From Burkholderia sp. 9120 (GTDB lineage Bacteria; Pseudomonadota; Gammaproteobacteria; Burkholderiales; Burkholderiaceae), in assembly GCF_000745015.1 (NCBI RefSeq), contig NZ_JQNA01000002.1, forward strand, positions 372,001 through 436,000: DNA of 64,000 bases, in the 5' to 3' direction. Position numbers and translations under genes: made by a program. The notes below the pieces were generated by a model. The model made no database searches, was not told where the DNA came from, and was given only the letters and a program-made list of their open reading frames with translations. Every line of letters begins with the position of its first letter. Position 1 is the first letter of the stretch. Positions 40,157-48,986 of the stretch are shown here, piece after piece.

Positions 40157-41302
40157 ATGCCGAATTCGCCGTCCTCGCCCGTCGTCGTCATTGCTCCCGA
40201 CTCTTTTAAAGGCTCGCTTAGCGCGGAACAGGTCGCGCAGTCGATCGCGTCAGGCATTCGCCGCGCCCGCCCTGACGCCGAAGTGCGTATCTGCCCGATG
40301 GCCGACGGCGGCGAAGGCACGCTCGACGCCATGCTCACCAGCGGCGGCGAACGCCGCACGCTCAGCGTGCGCGGTGCGGCCGGTCCGGTACGCGACGCGC
40401 TCACGGGCCTACTCGCCGACGGCAGCGCGATCGTCGAAACGGCGGAAGTAGTCGGCATTACGGATCCGGTGGGCATGGGCGTGCCGGTCGAGGCGCGCAG
40501 CACGCGCGGCATGGGCGAAGCGATCCGCGCGCTGCTGGACGCGGGCGTGCGGCGCTTTTACGTAGCGCTTGGCGGCAGCAGCACGAATGATGGCGGCGCC
40601 GGCCTGCTCGCCGGCCTCGGTCTGAAACTATTCGACGCCCAGGATCAGGAACTCGACGCCACACCCGAACAGCTTGCGCGCGTCGCGCGGCTCGACGTGT
40701 CGCAACTCGACGCGCGGCTGAAAGACACGCAATTCGTCGGCATGTCCGACGTCGACAACCCGCTGACCGGTGAGCACGGTGCCACCGCGGTGTTCGGTCC
40801 GCAAAAAGGCGTGAAGCCGGAGCAGATCGCGTCGATCGACGCGGCTCTCACCCGCTTCGCCGATCTGCTCGAAGCGGCGCTCGGGCGCAGCGCGCGCGAC
40901 CTGCCGGGCGCGGGTGCGGCCGGCGGCCTCGGCTTCGCGCTGCATATGCTCGGCGCGCAATTCGAGCCGGGCGCGGAAACCGTTGCACGGCAAATCGGCC
41001 TCGACGCCGCGCTCGAAGGCGCGAACTGGCTGATCACGGGCGAAGGCCGGTCAGACGTGCAAACGCTGCACGGCAAAGCACCCTTCATTGCGTGCCGCCA
41101 CGCACAGGCTGCGGGCGTGCCGGCCACGCTGCTGTCCGGCGCGGTGGACTCCGCGGCCCTGCCGCGGCTCGCCGAATACTTCAGCGGCTGCTTCTCGCCG
41201 GCGCCCGGCCCGATCACGCTCGAGGTCGCGATTCGCGACGCGGCGCGTCTGCTGGCCGACGCGGCCGAACAATTGACGCGCCTGAAATTCGGCGCGCGTT
41301 GA
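40157..41302 (+). CDS. Glycerate kinase (GlxK/GarK type)
   Basis: Phosphorylates D-glycerate using ATP, in glyoxylate/tartronate catabolism. It has 381 residues, beginning VVVIAPDSFKGSLSAEQVAQ with CPMADGGEGTLDA, which are the family blocks. ATG 40157 is chosen because the family N-terminus follows directly. It is followed 63 nt later by a MarR gene in the same direction. Whether it makes 2- or 3-phosphoglycerate cannot be seen. Confidence 0.94.
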   Translation: MPNSPSSPVVVIAPDSFKGSLSAEQVAQSIASGIRRARPDAEVRICPMADGGEGTLDAMLTSGGERRTLSVRGAAGPVRDALTGLLADGSAIVETAEVVGITDPVGMGVPVEARSTRGMGEAIRALLDAGVRRFYVALGGSSTNDGGAGLLAGLGLKLFDAQDQELDATPEQLARVARLDVSQLDARLKDTQFVGMSDVDNPLTGEHGATAVFGPQKGVKPEQIASIDAALTRFADLLEAALGRSARDLPGAGAAGGLGFALHMLGAQFEPGAETVARQIGLDAALEGANWLITGEGRSDVQTLHGKAPFIACRHAQAAGVPATLLSGAVDSAALPRLAEYFSGCFSPAPGPITLEVAIRDAARLLADAAEQLTRLKFGAR

Positions 41303-41365
41303 CCGACGGGACGGTTGCGGCAACAATCACAGCGCCGCGACCGCATCACTCACTACGGGAAGACC

Positions 41366-41818
41366 ATGAAGGACTCCGCCAAAGCCGGGCTCGAGCAGTT
41401 CCTCACGTACCGCCTGCATGTGCTGAACAAGCTTGCAGAGCGTGGTATCAGCGAGCGCTATCAGGACAAGCTCGGCGTGACCTTGCCTGAGGCGCGCGTG
41501 ATTGCATCGGTGGGCTCGTTTGGACCGTTCTCGATCATGGAACTGGCGCGGCACGCCAACCTCGACAAGAGTCAGGCGAGCCGCGCCGCGGAAGCGTTGA
41601 TCAAACAAGGGCTGGTGAAACGCGAGCCGAGCGCCGAAGACGGCCGCGTCGTGCTGGTCTCGCTGACCCCGGAGGGGCGCGCGCTGTACCGGAAGGTGAT
41701 GCCGATCGCGCGCAAGTGGAACGGCGATCTGTTCGATTGCCTCGACGAGCAGGAAAAAATCGCGTTCGGCCATTCGCTCGACAAAATCATCGAAACGATG
41801 ATGGCGCGCGAGGAGTGA
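41366..41818 (+). CDS. MarR family transcriptional regulator
   Basis: A 150-residue winged-helix regulator. The recognition helix region is ARHANLDKSQASRAAEAL, followed by the wing VKREPSAEDGRVVLV, all typical of MarR. Start ATG 41366 begins MKDSAKAGLEQF. It lies downstream of the glycerate kinase gene but may be expressed with it; its ligand and target are unknown. It converges with the DUF3999 gene. Confidence 0.93.
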   Translation: MKDSAKAGLEQFLTYRLHVLNKLAERGISERYQDKLGVTLPEARVIASVGSFGPFSIMELARHANLDKSQASRAAEALIKQGLVKREPSAEDGRVVLVSLTPEGRALYRKVMPIARKWNGDLFDCLDEQEKIAFGHSLDKIIETMMAREE

Positions 41819-41855
41819 GACGCAAAAGCGGCGGCCGGGTCGGCATACGCTGAAC

Positions 41856-43349
41856 TCAGGCTTTGCCGTCACCTTTGGTGTTGACGTTGACACTGGCGTT
41901 GACGCCGGACCGCGCAGCATCCGCATCAACAGCCGGAGCGTTCATTGCTCCGGATTCGACTGGCAAACCATTCGCCATCGCGCCACTCGCCCCGCCCGCC
42001 TGCGCATGGGCGCGAGCACCGCGCGCGAGCCGCCATGCGAGCGCGGCGAGCGAGCCCACCGCCAACAACAACGCCGCCCCTATCAGGTAGCGACGCCGCG
42101 CATCCGGTGGCGCGGGCTGACCATCGGCGTCCGGCCCAAGTGACAACGCGTCGCCCACGCGCGCCGTCGCCACAACCGATGACGCGCCCGCCAACAGCTC
42201 ATCCCGACTCACTGCCGCCGATACGGTCGCGACGCTCCCCACCGACAGCGCGAACGGCGCGACCCCATGCGCGGCGAAAAGCAGCGTCGCCGGACGCCAG
42301 CCGGCGGCCACCGTCAAGGTTCCGTTACCTAGTCCGCCATTGCGCGTATCGACCACCACCCGCCATTGACGATCGGTATCGGGCGCGAACGAGAGCGACG
42401 GATTGTTTTGCTCGACCGCGCCGTTGTGCAAGCGGAACAGCGTCGCACTCGACACTTCACGCCAAGGCGCGTCGAGACCCGTGCGCGAATAAACAACTGC
42501 CGGCGCCACCGTATCGGGCTGCGGCAAATTCAGCCGCAGCCGGTCGACCGGATACGGGCCGCCCGTCGCGAAGAAATACTCGCCCGGCTTCGGCCCGGCA
42601 TGAGCGACGATGCCTTCGCGCCACGTCCGCTGCGCGTCGGCGCGTTGCGCATGGACGGCGACGGCCTGCACTTCCATGTCGATCGACTCGATATAGGGCG
42701 TGCCGTCGAGCCAATGCAGCCGCAGATAGCGCGCCGGCGCGCCGTCCAACTCGACACGGTCCTGACTCAGCGCGCTGCCGTTGGCGTTGACCTTGAGCAG
42801 TTGCGCGTCGCCGGCGGGTTGCCAGTGGCGTAGATCGTCGCTGGCTTCGACCGTGACGCGCCCCTGGTAATTGTCGTCCCGCAGGTGCACGAGCAACGCA
42901 CTCACCCGACCCGCGCGCGCCGCACGCCCCGCGTCGATCAGATCCGTGTCGTGCTGTTCGCGGGCCGGCGGGGCTGCGGTGGCGCGCAGCGAGCCGTCGG
43001 CGGCCATCGCCACGCCGAATGGCGCGCTGGAGGCGCCGGGCACAGCCGGCGGCAACGGAAACCAGTTCACCGGACGCAACGTGGGCGCGCCGCGCGCGGC
43101 GTCGCGTGGTATCTCGAGTGAATACGGCATGGCTTCGCCGGCGCTGTCGACAACGCGCACGTCGCCCAGATCGCTGCGCTGGCTCGCCGCGTAGACGGCG
43201 GCGGGCAACGTCACGCTATAAAAAGAAGCGCCGTTGTCGAGTTGCAGCGCAAAACGCTCTGCGAAATTGTCGGCGGCCGACACTGGCGCCGATGCCCACG
43301 CGAACACGAACGCACAACACCAGCCGGTCAGTTTCAGGACACGCTTCAT
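41856..43349 (-). CDS. DUF3999 family envelope protein
   Basis: A 497-residue exported protein. The signal peptide MKRVLKLTGWCCAFVFAWAS ends near VSAAD. The body is beta-rich (NFAERFALQLDNG, LRLHWLDGTPYI) and one C-terminal membrane helix (YLIGAALLLAVGSLAALAW) ends in a basic stop-transfer and a cytosolic tail rich in Ala, Asn and Val. DUF3999 genes usually follow a large DUF2339 membrane protein gene; here only its last codons remain, overlapping by ATGA. Function is unknown. Confidence 0.85.
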   Translation of the reverse strand: MKRVLKLTGWCCAFVFAWASAPVSAADNFAERFALQLDNGASFYSVTLPAAVYAASQRSDLGDVRVVDSAGEAMPYSLEIPRDAARGAPTLRPVNWFPLPPAVPGASSAPFGVAMAADGSLRATAAPPAREQHDTDLIDAGRAARAGRVSALLVHLRDDNYQGRVTVEASDDLRHWQPAGDAQLLKVNANGSALSQDRVELDGAPARYLRLHWLDGTPYIESIDMEVQAVAVHAQRADAQRTWREGIVAHAGPKPGEYFFATGGPYPVDRLRLNLPQPDTVAPAVVYSRTGLDAPWREVSSATLFRLHNGAVEQNNPSLSFAPDTDRQWRVVVDTRNGGLGNGTLTVAAGWRPATLLFAAHGVAPFALSVGSVATVSAAVSRDELLAGASSVVATARVGDALSLGPDADGQPAPPDARRRYLIGAALLLAVGSLAALAWRLARGARAHAQAGGASGAMANGLPVESGAMNAPAVDADAARSGVNASVNVNTKGDGKA

Positions 43350-43477
43350 TGCTCGGTTTCCACGACCACAGCCTCGGGCGGCAACGGCTGGATGCAGCCG
43401 ACGAGCAGCCACATCGAACCCCTGCCGATGAACAACACAATCCGCTCGACAACGCTCACATGCAACAGCTTAAACAG
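43346..43477 (-). pseudogene. Remnant of a DUF2339 membrane protein gene (C-terminus only)
   Basis: Reading leftward, the last 43 codons encode LFKLLHVSVVERIVLFIG, then RGSMWLLVGCIQPLPPE and a short tail, before stopping at 43346. This resembles the extreme C-terminus of DUF2339 proteins, a hydrophobic helix ending in PLPP. The stop overlaps the DUF3999 start as ATGA, the usual coupling of the pair. The sequence further upstream has no matching frame, so the rest of this very large gene is deleted. The call rests on my memory of the family, so check it by search. Confidence 0.6.
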
Positions 43478-43624
43478 AGCACACGCGCCGCGAGAGCAGC
43501 GCATTGAACCACACGAAGGACACAGCCACCATCTCGCCGCCACGCGGCGACCCGTCAACCATGTCAAAATTCGGCAGCGGCCACCGAGCCTTCAATCTCC
43601 CACATTTCATCCAAGGAAGTTTCA

Positions 43625-43912
43625 GTGGACATCAACAAACAGGTCGCGGCTCTCACCGCTTCGGAACTCCAGACCGCCGGCGCGAGCCAGGCGACGGCGA
43701 TTGCCGTCAGTGTGCTGCTGCGTCATCTGCGTTCGCCTGAACTGGCGAAACTGTTGTCGTCGGCATTCGACAACCATCAGGCCGTGATGTTGAAAACGCC
43801 ATGGCCCGAGCCGATGCTGCAGGCGTTCGACTCGACCCGCCGTTTCCTCGAAGGCGCGGCGCAAGCCGAGCTGCCGGGTATGCAGGCGCAACCCGACGCA
43901 CCGGAAGCTTGA
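43625..43912 (+). CDS. Small conserved-type protein, unknown function
   Basis: A 95-residue, soluble, helix-rich product starting with GTG 43625, preceded by AAGGAA. It has LLRHLRSPELAKLLSSAF and no motif I recognise. It lies divergent from the DUF2339 remnant and is followed by a hairpin that terminates the opposite tRNA-Leu gene. Codon use matches its neighbours. A real gene is likely but not proven. Confidence 0.7.
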   Translation: MDINKQVAALTASELQTAGASQATAIAVSVLLRHLRSPELAKLLSSAFDNHQAVMLKTPWPEPMLQAFDSTRRFLEGAAQAELPGMQAQPDAPEA

Positions 43913-43969
43913 GCACAGCCGGGCAGCACCTGCCCGGCGCCCAGCGAAAAAGTCAGACCGGAAACAAAA

Positions 43970-44000
43970 AACCCCGTCAGTCCAAAGACTTAACGGGGTT
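43970..44000 (-). terminator. Terminator after tRNA-Leu
   Basis: AACCCCGT (43970-43977) and ACGGGGTT (43993-44000) pair, and a T-run follows on the minus strand. It lies 17 nt past the tRNA-Leu CCA end, and could also serve the small plus-strand gene weakly. Confidence 0.8.
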
Positions 44001-44016
44001 CTTCGCTACAGATTAA

Positions 44017-44103
44017 TGGTGCGAGGGAGGGGACTCGAACCCCTACACCCTTGCGGGCGTCAGGACCTAAACCTGGTGCGTCTACCAATTTCGCCACCCT
44101 CGC
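44017..44103 (-). tRNA. tRNA-Leu (TAG)
   Basis: An 87-nt gene with encoded CCA and the long variable arm of leucine tRNAs (CGCCCGCAAGGGTG). It begins GCGAGGGTGGCGAAATTGG, and the anticodon loop TTTAGGT gives TAG. The acceptor stem pairs GCGAGGG with CCCTCGC. Confidence 0.97.
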
Positions 44104-44268
44104 AGCCGGATCGACGCGATGCGCCTATCCGATGTCCTGCAGGCTTGCGGCCGCGTTCAAAACTCGCGCCCGAAACCGTAAGCGCGAGATTCTAACCGAT
44201 AGATTCGCGCTTGTCTGCATCTGCCGGGCATCTGTCCGGACGGCGCCGATGCTACAATTTTTGGCTCG

Positions 44269-45156
44269 ATGCACGAACCACGTGCCCCTTCTTTGCCGCC
44301 TGTTCCCCACACGCCCAATCCAGTGAATTTCGACGACTATTGCCAGCAGAAAGCGGCACCACCCGGATCGGGCACTTACTACGCGCTGCGTCAGGCGTCC
44401 GCGAAAAGCCGGCCGACGCTCACCGCGCTGTTCGCGCTACGCCGCGAGTTCGAAGAAACGGTCAAGGAAACCAGCGATCCGACCATCGGCCGGACGAAAC
44501 TCGCGTGGTGGCAAAACGAACTGGCCGCGCTGGCCTCGGGCTCGCCGTCGCATCCTGTGTCGAAGGCGCTGGCCGCGTACCTGCCCGACGTGAAGGCGGC
44601 GTATCCGGCGCTGCAGGGCCTGCTCGCCGGCTTCGAGATGGACCTCGACCAGGCGCGCTATCTCGACTATCCGAATCTGCGGCGCTACGTGCAAGGCGTC
44701 GGCGGCACGTTCGCCGCGCTGGTGGCACGCGCGGCGACCAGGAGCGCAGCGGACGGCGAGCAGGTTTCGAGCTGGTCCGTGCAACTCGGCGACGCGCTGC
44801 TACTCGCGCAACTCGTGGTCGAGACCGGTAACGATGCCCGTCACGGCCGCATCTATATTCCGATCGACGAAATGCAGCGCTTCAACGTGACCGCGGCGGA
44901 TCTGATCAATCGCAAATATACCGATGCGTTCACCGACCTGATGCGCTTCGAGACGACTCGCGCGCGTGACGCGTTGCATGCCGCGCTCGCGGCCGTGCCT
45001 GCTGCCGAGCGCCGCGCACAGCGCACGCTGCTCGCGCTCGCCGCGCTCGCGCTGGCGCTGCTGGATGAGATTGAACGCGATGGTTATCACGTGCTGCATC
45101 AACGCATCGCGTTGACGCCGGTTCGCAAGCTGTGGATCGCGTGGCGCGCGAAGTAG
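44269..45156 (+). CDS. Squalene/phytoene synthase-like protein with altered first Asp motif
   Basis: A 295-residue all-helical protein of the squalene/phytoene synthase superfamily. The second motif region reads QLVVETGNDARHGRIYIP (residues 181-198), matching the pattern QLxNxxRDxxEDxxxGRxYxP but with its acids mostly lost. The first motif, usually rich in aspartates, is ALFALRREFEETVKETSD (53-70), with Glu instead. It may thus be a noncatalytic relative (NDUFAF6-like) or have a different chemistry. ATG 44269 or GTG 44323 could be the start. It is not beside hopanoid genes here. Confidence 0.8.
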   Translation: MHEPRAPSLPPVPHTPNPVNFDDYCQQKAAPPGSGTYYALRQASAKSRPTLTALFALRREFEETVKETSDPTIGRTKLAWWQNELAALASGSPSHPVSKALAAYLPDVKAAYPALQGLLAGFEMDLDQARYLDYPNLRRYVQGVGGTFAALVARAATRSAADGEQVSSWSVQLGDALLLAQLVVETGNDARHGRIYIPIDEMQRFNVTAADLINRKYTDAFTDLMRFETTRARDALHAALAAVPAAERRAQRTLLALAALALALLDEIERDGYHVLHQRIALTPVRKLWIAWRAK

Positions 45157-45245
45157 ACGCGCGGCGCGCGGGACGGCTGTTGGGTCGTTGTGAAGCGACG
45201 CTCGTCAAGTGCCGGTCGTTAAGCGCCCCTCAACGCGCCCTCACA

Positions 45246-46463
45246 TCACGCGCGCAATAACGGCAACGGCTCGAACCTCTGCTGCAAAATCGTCGACGCG
45301 TCGAGCCCCCACCACGGCCCCAACACCGTCGCATAAAGCTGCCGGAAATCCACGCCGACCGGCAGGTTGCCATTGCCATCGAGTCGCGCGAGAACCGGCG
45401 GCACGCCATACAGACCGCCGCGCACGCGCCCGCCCATCACGAAGTGCGGCGCCACCGTCCCATGGTCCGTGCCATTGCTCTGATTCTCACGCGGACGGCG
45501 CCCGAACTCGGCATAGGTCATCACCAGCGTGTCGTCCCAGCGGCCGAGTTCGGTCAGCGCCGACTTCATCGACGCGAAACCTTCCGCCAGTTGCTTGAGC
45601 AGCGCCGCCTGCTGACCCGGCTGGTTCTGGTGCGTGTCGAACCCGTTCAGCGTCAGACGGATCACCGCCACGCCCTGCCCGCTCTTCGGTTTTTCCTGCG
45701 ACGTATCGCCGGCCGCTAAAACCTGCATCGCCGTTTTGATCGAGCTGCCGAAAGCACCGCCGGGAAACACCGTCTTCAACTGCGCCTGACCTTGCGTGGG
45801 ACGCAGCCGGTCCGCCGCTTTCACGATGTCGTTTTCAACGTCGAGAATATGCGCGAGTTCCGGGTTGCGTTCGTGCAGCGAGACCGGCGTCGCGAGGCGC
45901 GAAGCCTTGACGAACTGCGCCGGATTGACCAGCGCGATCGCGCGCGCGCCATTCGCGAGCGGTCCCATTTCGGCGCTGCCGATCACCACGCCGTCGGCGG
46001 CAAAACCGGGCGGCACCGGTGACTGTGCAAACGCGCGGGTCAGCCAGCCTTCGCGCAGATACTGGTCGGAGCGCGAGGCGGTGTCCCAGATCTCGATCGA
46101 ACGGAAATGCGAAAGGTTCGGTTGCGTGTAGCTCACGCCTTGCACGATCGCCAGTTGCTGGCTGTGCCAGAGTGGCATCAACGGCTGCAGTGAAGGATGC
46201 AGCGCGGTGCGCTCGTCGAGCTGAATGCCCTGCTCGCGTTTGATGCCAATGTTCTTGCGCAATTGATAGTAAGCCGGATCGGCGTACGGAATCACGGTGT
46301 TCAAGCCGTCGTTGCCGCCTTTCAGTTCGACGAGGATCAGCAGGTTGTCGTAGCCACGCGACCGCGAGGCGCCAAGGCCATCGAGTTGCGCGCCGAACGC
46401 GCGAGGCAGCCAGAGCGTCGCGCTCGCGGCGGCGCCCATCGAGAGAAAGCTGCGTCGTTTCAT
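45246..46463 (-). CDS. DUF1501 family exported protein, Tat substrate
   Basis: A 405-residue sulfatase-like protein of unknown activity. The N-terminus MKRRSFLSMGAAASATLWLP has a twin-arginine motif (KRRSFL), predicting Tat export of a folded, possibly metal-bearing protein. The blocks ELKGGNDGLNT, and MTYAEFGRRPREN with GTDHGTVAP, are the DUF1501 signatures. GAGGTG precedes ATG 46463. It follows the DUF1800 gene by 74 nt; such pairs recur in Bacteria and are thought to act together in the envelope. Confidence 0.9.
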   Translation of the reverse strand: MKRRSFLSMGAAASATLWLPRAFGAQLDGLGASRSRGYDNLLILVELKGGNDGLNTVIPYADPAYYQLRKNIGIKREQGIQLDERTALHPSLQPLMPLWHSQQLAIVQGVSYTQPNLSHFRSIEIWDTASRSDQYLREGWLTRAFAQSPVPPGFAADGVVIGSAEMGPLANGARAIALVNPAQFVKASRLATPVSLHERNPELAHILDVENDIVKAADRLRPTQGQAQLKTVFPGGAFGSSIKTAMQVLAAGDTSQEKPKSGQGVAVIRLTLNGFDTHQNQPGQQAALLKQLAEGFASMKSALTELGRWDDTLVMTYAEFGRRPRENQSNGTDHGTVAPHFVMGGRVRGGLYGVPPVLARLDGNGNLPVGVDFRQLYATVLGPWWGLDASTILQQRFEPLPLLRA

Positions 46464-46537
46464 CCTGCACCTCGTTCGATCGTTATGGCGTGAGTGGCTT
46501 GCTTCAACGGCTCGCCTCAAAGGCTAGCTTCAACAGC

Positions 46538-48247
46538 TCATTTCAACTGATAAGCCGGGTCCATCAGCAACGCTTCCAGGTACGCGCTCGCGGTCGAATC
46601 GGTTTCGATCGCGTCCACCGGCGTCAGCGGCAAGACCGCGTGCTGCAACTGCAACTCCGCCGACAACCCCGGCTTCGCCGTCGGCGCGGTGTTGTAATGC
46701 GCGAGCCACGTGTCGATATCGAAGCGTACGCCGCCTTGCGCGTTTTGACCCGTTCGCGCGATCACACGTTGTAACGGCGAATTACCTGCCTTACCGCTAG
46801 CCGGTGCGCCACTTGCCGCGACCTTGCCGTTCATCGCGCCGTTCATCACATTGTTCATCGCGCCGTTCACCGGCTTGCCCATCGGCCGCGGCCTCGCGGC
46901 TTCGGTCGCGCGGAACAACTGCTCAACAAACTGCTTGCGGGCCAGCAACGTCGAACTGTTGATCCAGGTCGTGCCGCCCGGCCAACCTTTGACGTTCGGC
47001 GGATAAAACAGGTTTTCGCCGAGGTTGCGGATCTCCGCGGCGAACGGCGTGGTGTTGTCGTAACCAATATCGAACGCGCGCAGCGTGCCCACCACGAATT
47101 CCGCCGGCGACTTCACGAGCACGCCGCGATCGTCGTCGTCCCAGAACGCGTCGCTCATGAACAGGCCGCGCAACGCGACCTTGATGTCGTAGTGACTCGC
47201 GCGGAACTGCGCCGCGATCGGCGCAATTCGCGCCGGGTCCGGCGTGTCGGACACGAATTCGCGCCACAGTTTGGTCGTGACGAAGGTGGCCGTATCCGGC
47301 CGCGCGAGCAGAATGTCGAGCACCTGGTCGCCATCGAACGGACCGGCCTCACCGAGCACCGTCTTCTCGCCGTCGTCGTGCTGGTTCGCGCGCCACACGT
47401 AGGCCTGCGTATCGGGATCGAGACTCCAGCCCGTGTAAGCGCGCGCCGCTTCCGACACATCGCGCTGCGTGTAATGACCTTCGCCCAAGGTGAACAGCTC
47501 CATCACCTCACGGGCGAAATTCTCATTGGGCTTGCCCTTGCGATTGCTCGCGCCGTCGAGGTATTGCAGCATCGCCGGATCTTTCGCGACGTCGTGCAGC
47601 ATCTCGCCGAAGTTGCCGAGCGCGTCGCGACGCAGCAGCATGTTCTGCTGCGCCATCTGCTGCGGATACCCGACCTTGTCCTGCCCGGACGTGAAGTGAT
47701 TGGCCCAGAACAGCGTCATGCGCTCGGTCAGCGGCGACGGCGTGCTGAGCATCTCGCGCACCCACCATGCGCGTAACGCGTCGTACCGCTGGCCACGCAG
47801 ACGCTGCTCGTCGCGGCGCTGATCGTCGCTCCACGTTTTACGGATCTCGCGCGTCGGGATCGGTTCGAGCACCCACTCGGGCAGCGGCGTCAGCGCTTCG
47901 GTTCGGGTACCCGCGAGCACCTTGTCGACGGCCTGGGCGCGCGTGAGTCCCACGTATTGGGCGACCTCGGCGCTGTCCGGCGCGAAGCCGACACGCGTCA
48001 GGAAGAAGCGCGCGTCGTCGGCGTCGAGCAGGCCTTGCTCGCTGTCGGACGTATCGGCCGCCGCGGATGCCGCGGATGCCGCGGATGCCGTGGGCCGATG
48101 CTTCGCGTGCGGAACACGAGGCGTGCCCTGCTGCTGCACGGCCGACGCCGGCGTAGCGGAGACCGCCGCGCAGACCACCGCCGCGAGCACGCTGGCCGAT
48201 GCGGCAAACACCGTGCCGCGATTACCACGTCCTGGCAATTTCATCAT
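46538..48247 (-). CDS. DUF1800 family exported protein
   Basis: A 569-residue protein with a Sec signal peptide (VFAASASVLAAVVCAAVSA, then TPASA-V). After a Ser/Ala linker, the DUF1800 domain begins at ARFFLTRVGFAPDSAEV; blocks include WANHFTSGQDKVGYPQQM and NENFAREVMELFTLG. Its function is unknown; it lies upstream of the DUF1501 gene on the same strand, so the two are likely co-expressed. ATG 48247 is used; ATG 48244 is equally good. The linker holds a 9-nt repeat. Confidence 0.88.
   Translation of the reverse strand: MMKLPGRGNRGTVFAASASVLAAVVCAAVSATPASAVQQQGTPRVPHAKHRPTASAASAASAAADTSDSEQGLLDADDARFFLTRVGFAPDSAEVAQYVGLTRAQAVDKVLAGTRTEALTPLPEWVLEPIPTREIRKTWSDDQRRDEQRLRGQRYDALRAWWVREMLSTPSPLTERMTLFWANHFTSGQDKVGYPQQMAQQNMLLRRDALGNFGEMLHDVAKDPAMLQYLDGASNRKGKPNENFAREVMELFTLGEGHYTQRDVSEAARAYTGWSLDPDTQAYVWRANQHDDGEKTVLGEAGPFDGDQVLDILLARPDTATFVTTKLWREFVSDTPDPARIAPIAAQFRASHYDIKVALRGLFMSDAFWDDDDRGVLVKSPAEFVVGTLRAFDIGYDNTTPFAAEIRNLGENLFYPPNVKGWPGGTTWINSSTLLARKQFVEQLFRATEAARPRPMGKPVNGAMNNVMNGAMNGKVAASGAPASGKAGNSPLQRVIARTGQNAQGGVRFDIDTWLAHYNTAPTAKPGLSAELQLQHAVLPLTPVDAIETDSTASAYLEALLMDPAYQLK
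48061..48087 (-). repeat. Three copies of a 9-nt repeat in the DUF1800 gene
   Basis: CCGCGGATG repeats three times in tandem without interruption, encoding Ser-Ala-Ala units in the linker after the signal peptide. It is short enough to change copy number by slippage without shifting the frame. Confidence 0.75.
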
Positions 48248-48429
48248 GGATCATCCGGGTTGACGCAACGTCACGGAGCGGCGCTTGCCCATCTTGTGCA
48301 TGGCAAGCGGCGCTCGGCTCTGACGACTCAACGGCAGATTGGACGGGAAAGTTGACGGGGGAAGTGCAACGAAATTTTTCACGCAAGGACGATGCGCGAG
48401 ATGCCGGCCAGGGGCAGGCACGGAAATAG

Positions 48430-48756
48430 CTATCGCTTATAAAGTTCGCGGACAGCATCTTCGATGTGCTGCCGTAACAGACGCCGTTCGTCGGGCGTCA
48501 TATGGCCGTCACGACGACGTTGATCGAGATCGGGAGGGACTGCGGTGCGCAACATCACGTCGGAAGCGGGACGCTCGATATTGGCGTTATGGCGATTGAC
48601 CTTGGGGTTGCCGGGTCTGGGCGCGTGTTCGCTCGCAGCTCTGTCGGCGGAAGGCTGGGCATGGGCGAGCGTGGGTCCCAGTGAGCCTGCGAGCGTACCG
48701 GCAACTGCCAGTGCAATAACGCTCAGGCGCACATTTGGCCAAACCCCTCCCTTCAT
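48430..48756 (-). CDS. Small secreted protein, unknown function
   Basis: A 108-residue product with signal peptide (VRLSVIALAVAGTLAGSLG, cleavage likely at AHA-Q). The C-terminus RRDGHMTPDERRLLRQHIED is a charged helix recurring, from memory, in small Burkholderiales secreted proteins. Start ATG 48756 follows a plausible ribosome site. The function is not known. It is divergent from ompR across a 230-nt spacer that may hold a shared control region. Confidence 0.7.
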   Translation of the reverse strand: MKGGVWPNVRLSVIALAVAGTLAGSLGPTLAHAQPSADRAASEHAPRPGNPKVNRHNANIERPASDVMLRTAVPPDLDQRRRDGHMTPDERRLLRQHIEDAVRELYKR

Positions 48757-48926
48757 GTTTTTCCCTTCGTGGCGCGGCAACCGGCTACCTCAAATGCGTA
48801 TACAGACCCCGGTAACTAGCCGGGTGCGAGAGTTTTTAGTCGAGTGAAGTATCCACCGAACAGCCGCATTCAGTAAAGCAGTCTACCTGCCCCCGCTTTA
48901 CGTCGTGCCACAGTGCGGGTAAATTT

Positions 48927-48942
48927 TGTAACTGACTGTAAC
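48927..48942. promoter_or_regulatory. Tandem TGTAAC sites upstream of ompR
   Basis: TGTAAC occurs at 48927-48932 and 48937-48942, a period of exactly 10 nt. OmpR of enteric bacteria binds tandem 10-nt half-sites containing TGTAAC. The position is 45 nt before the ompR start, within the divergent spacer. Confidence 0.5.
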
Positions 48943-48986
48943 CCGATAAATGATGCAACCGCGCACCCCTTTCTAATCGCGCTAAG

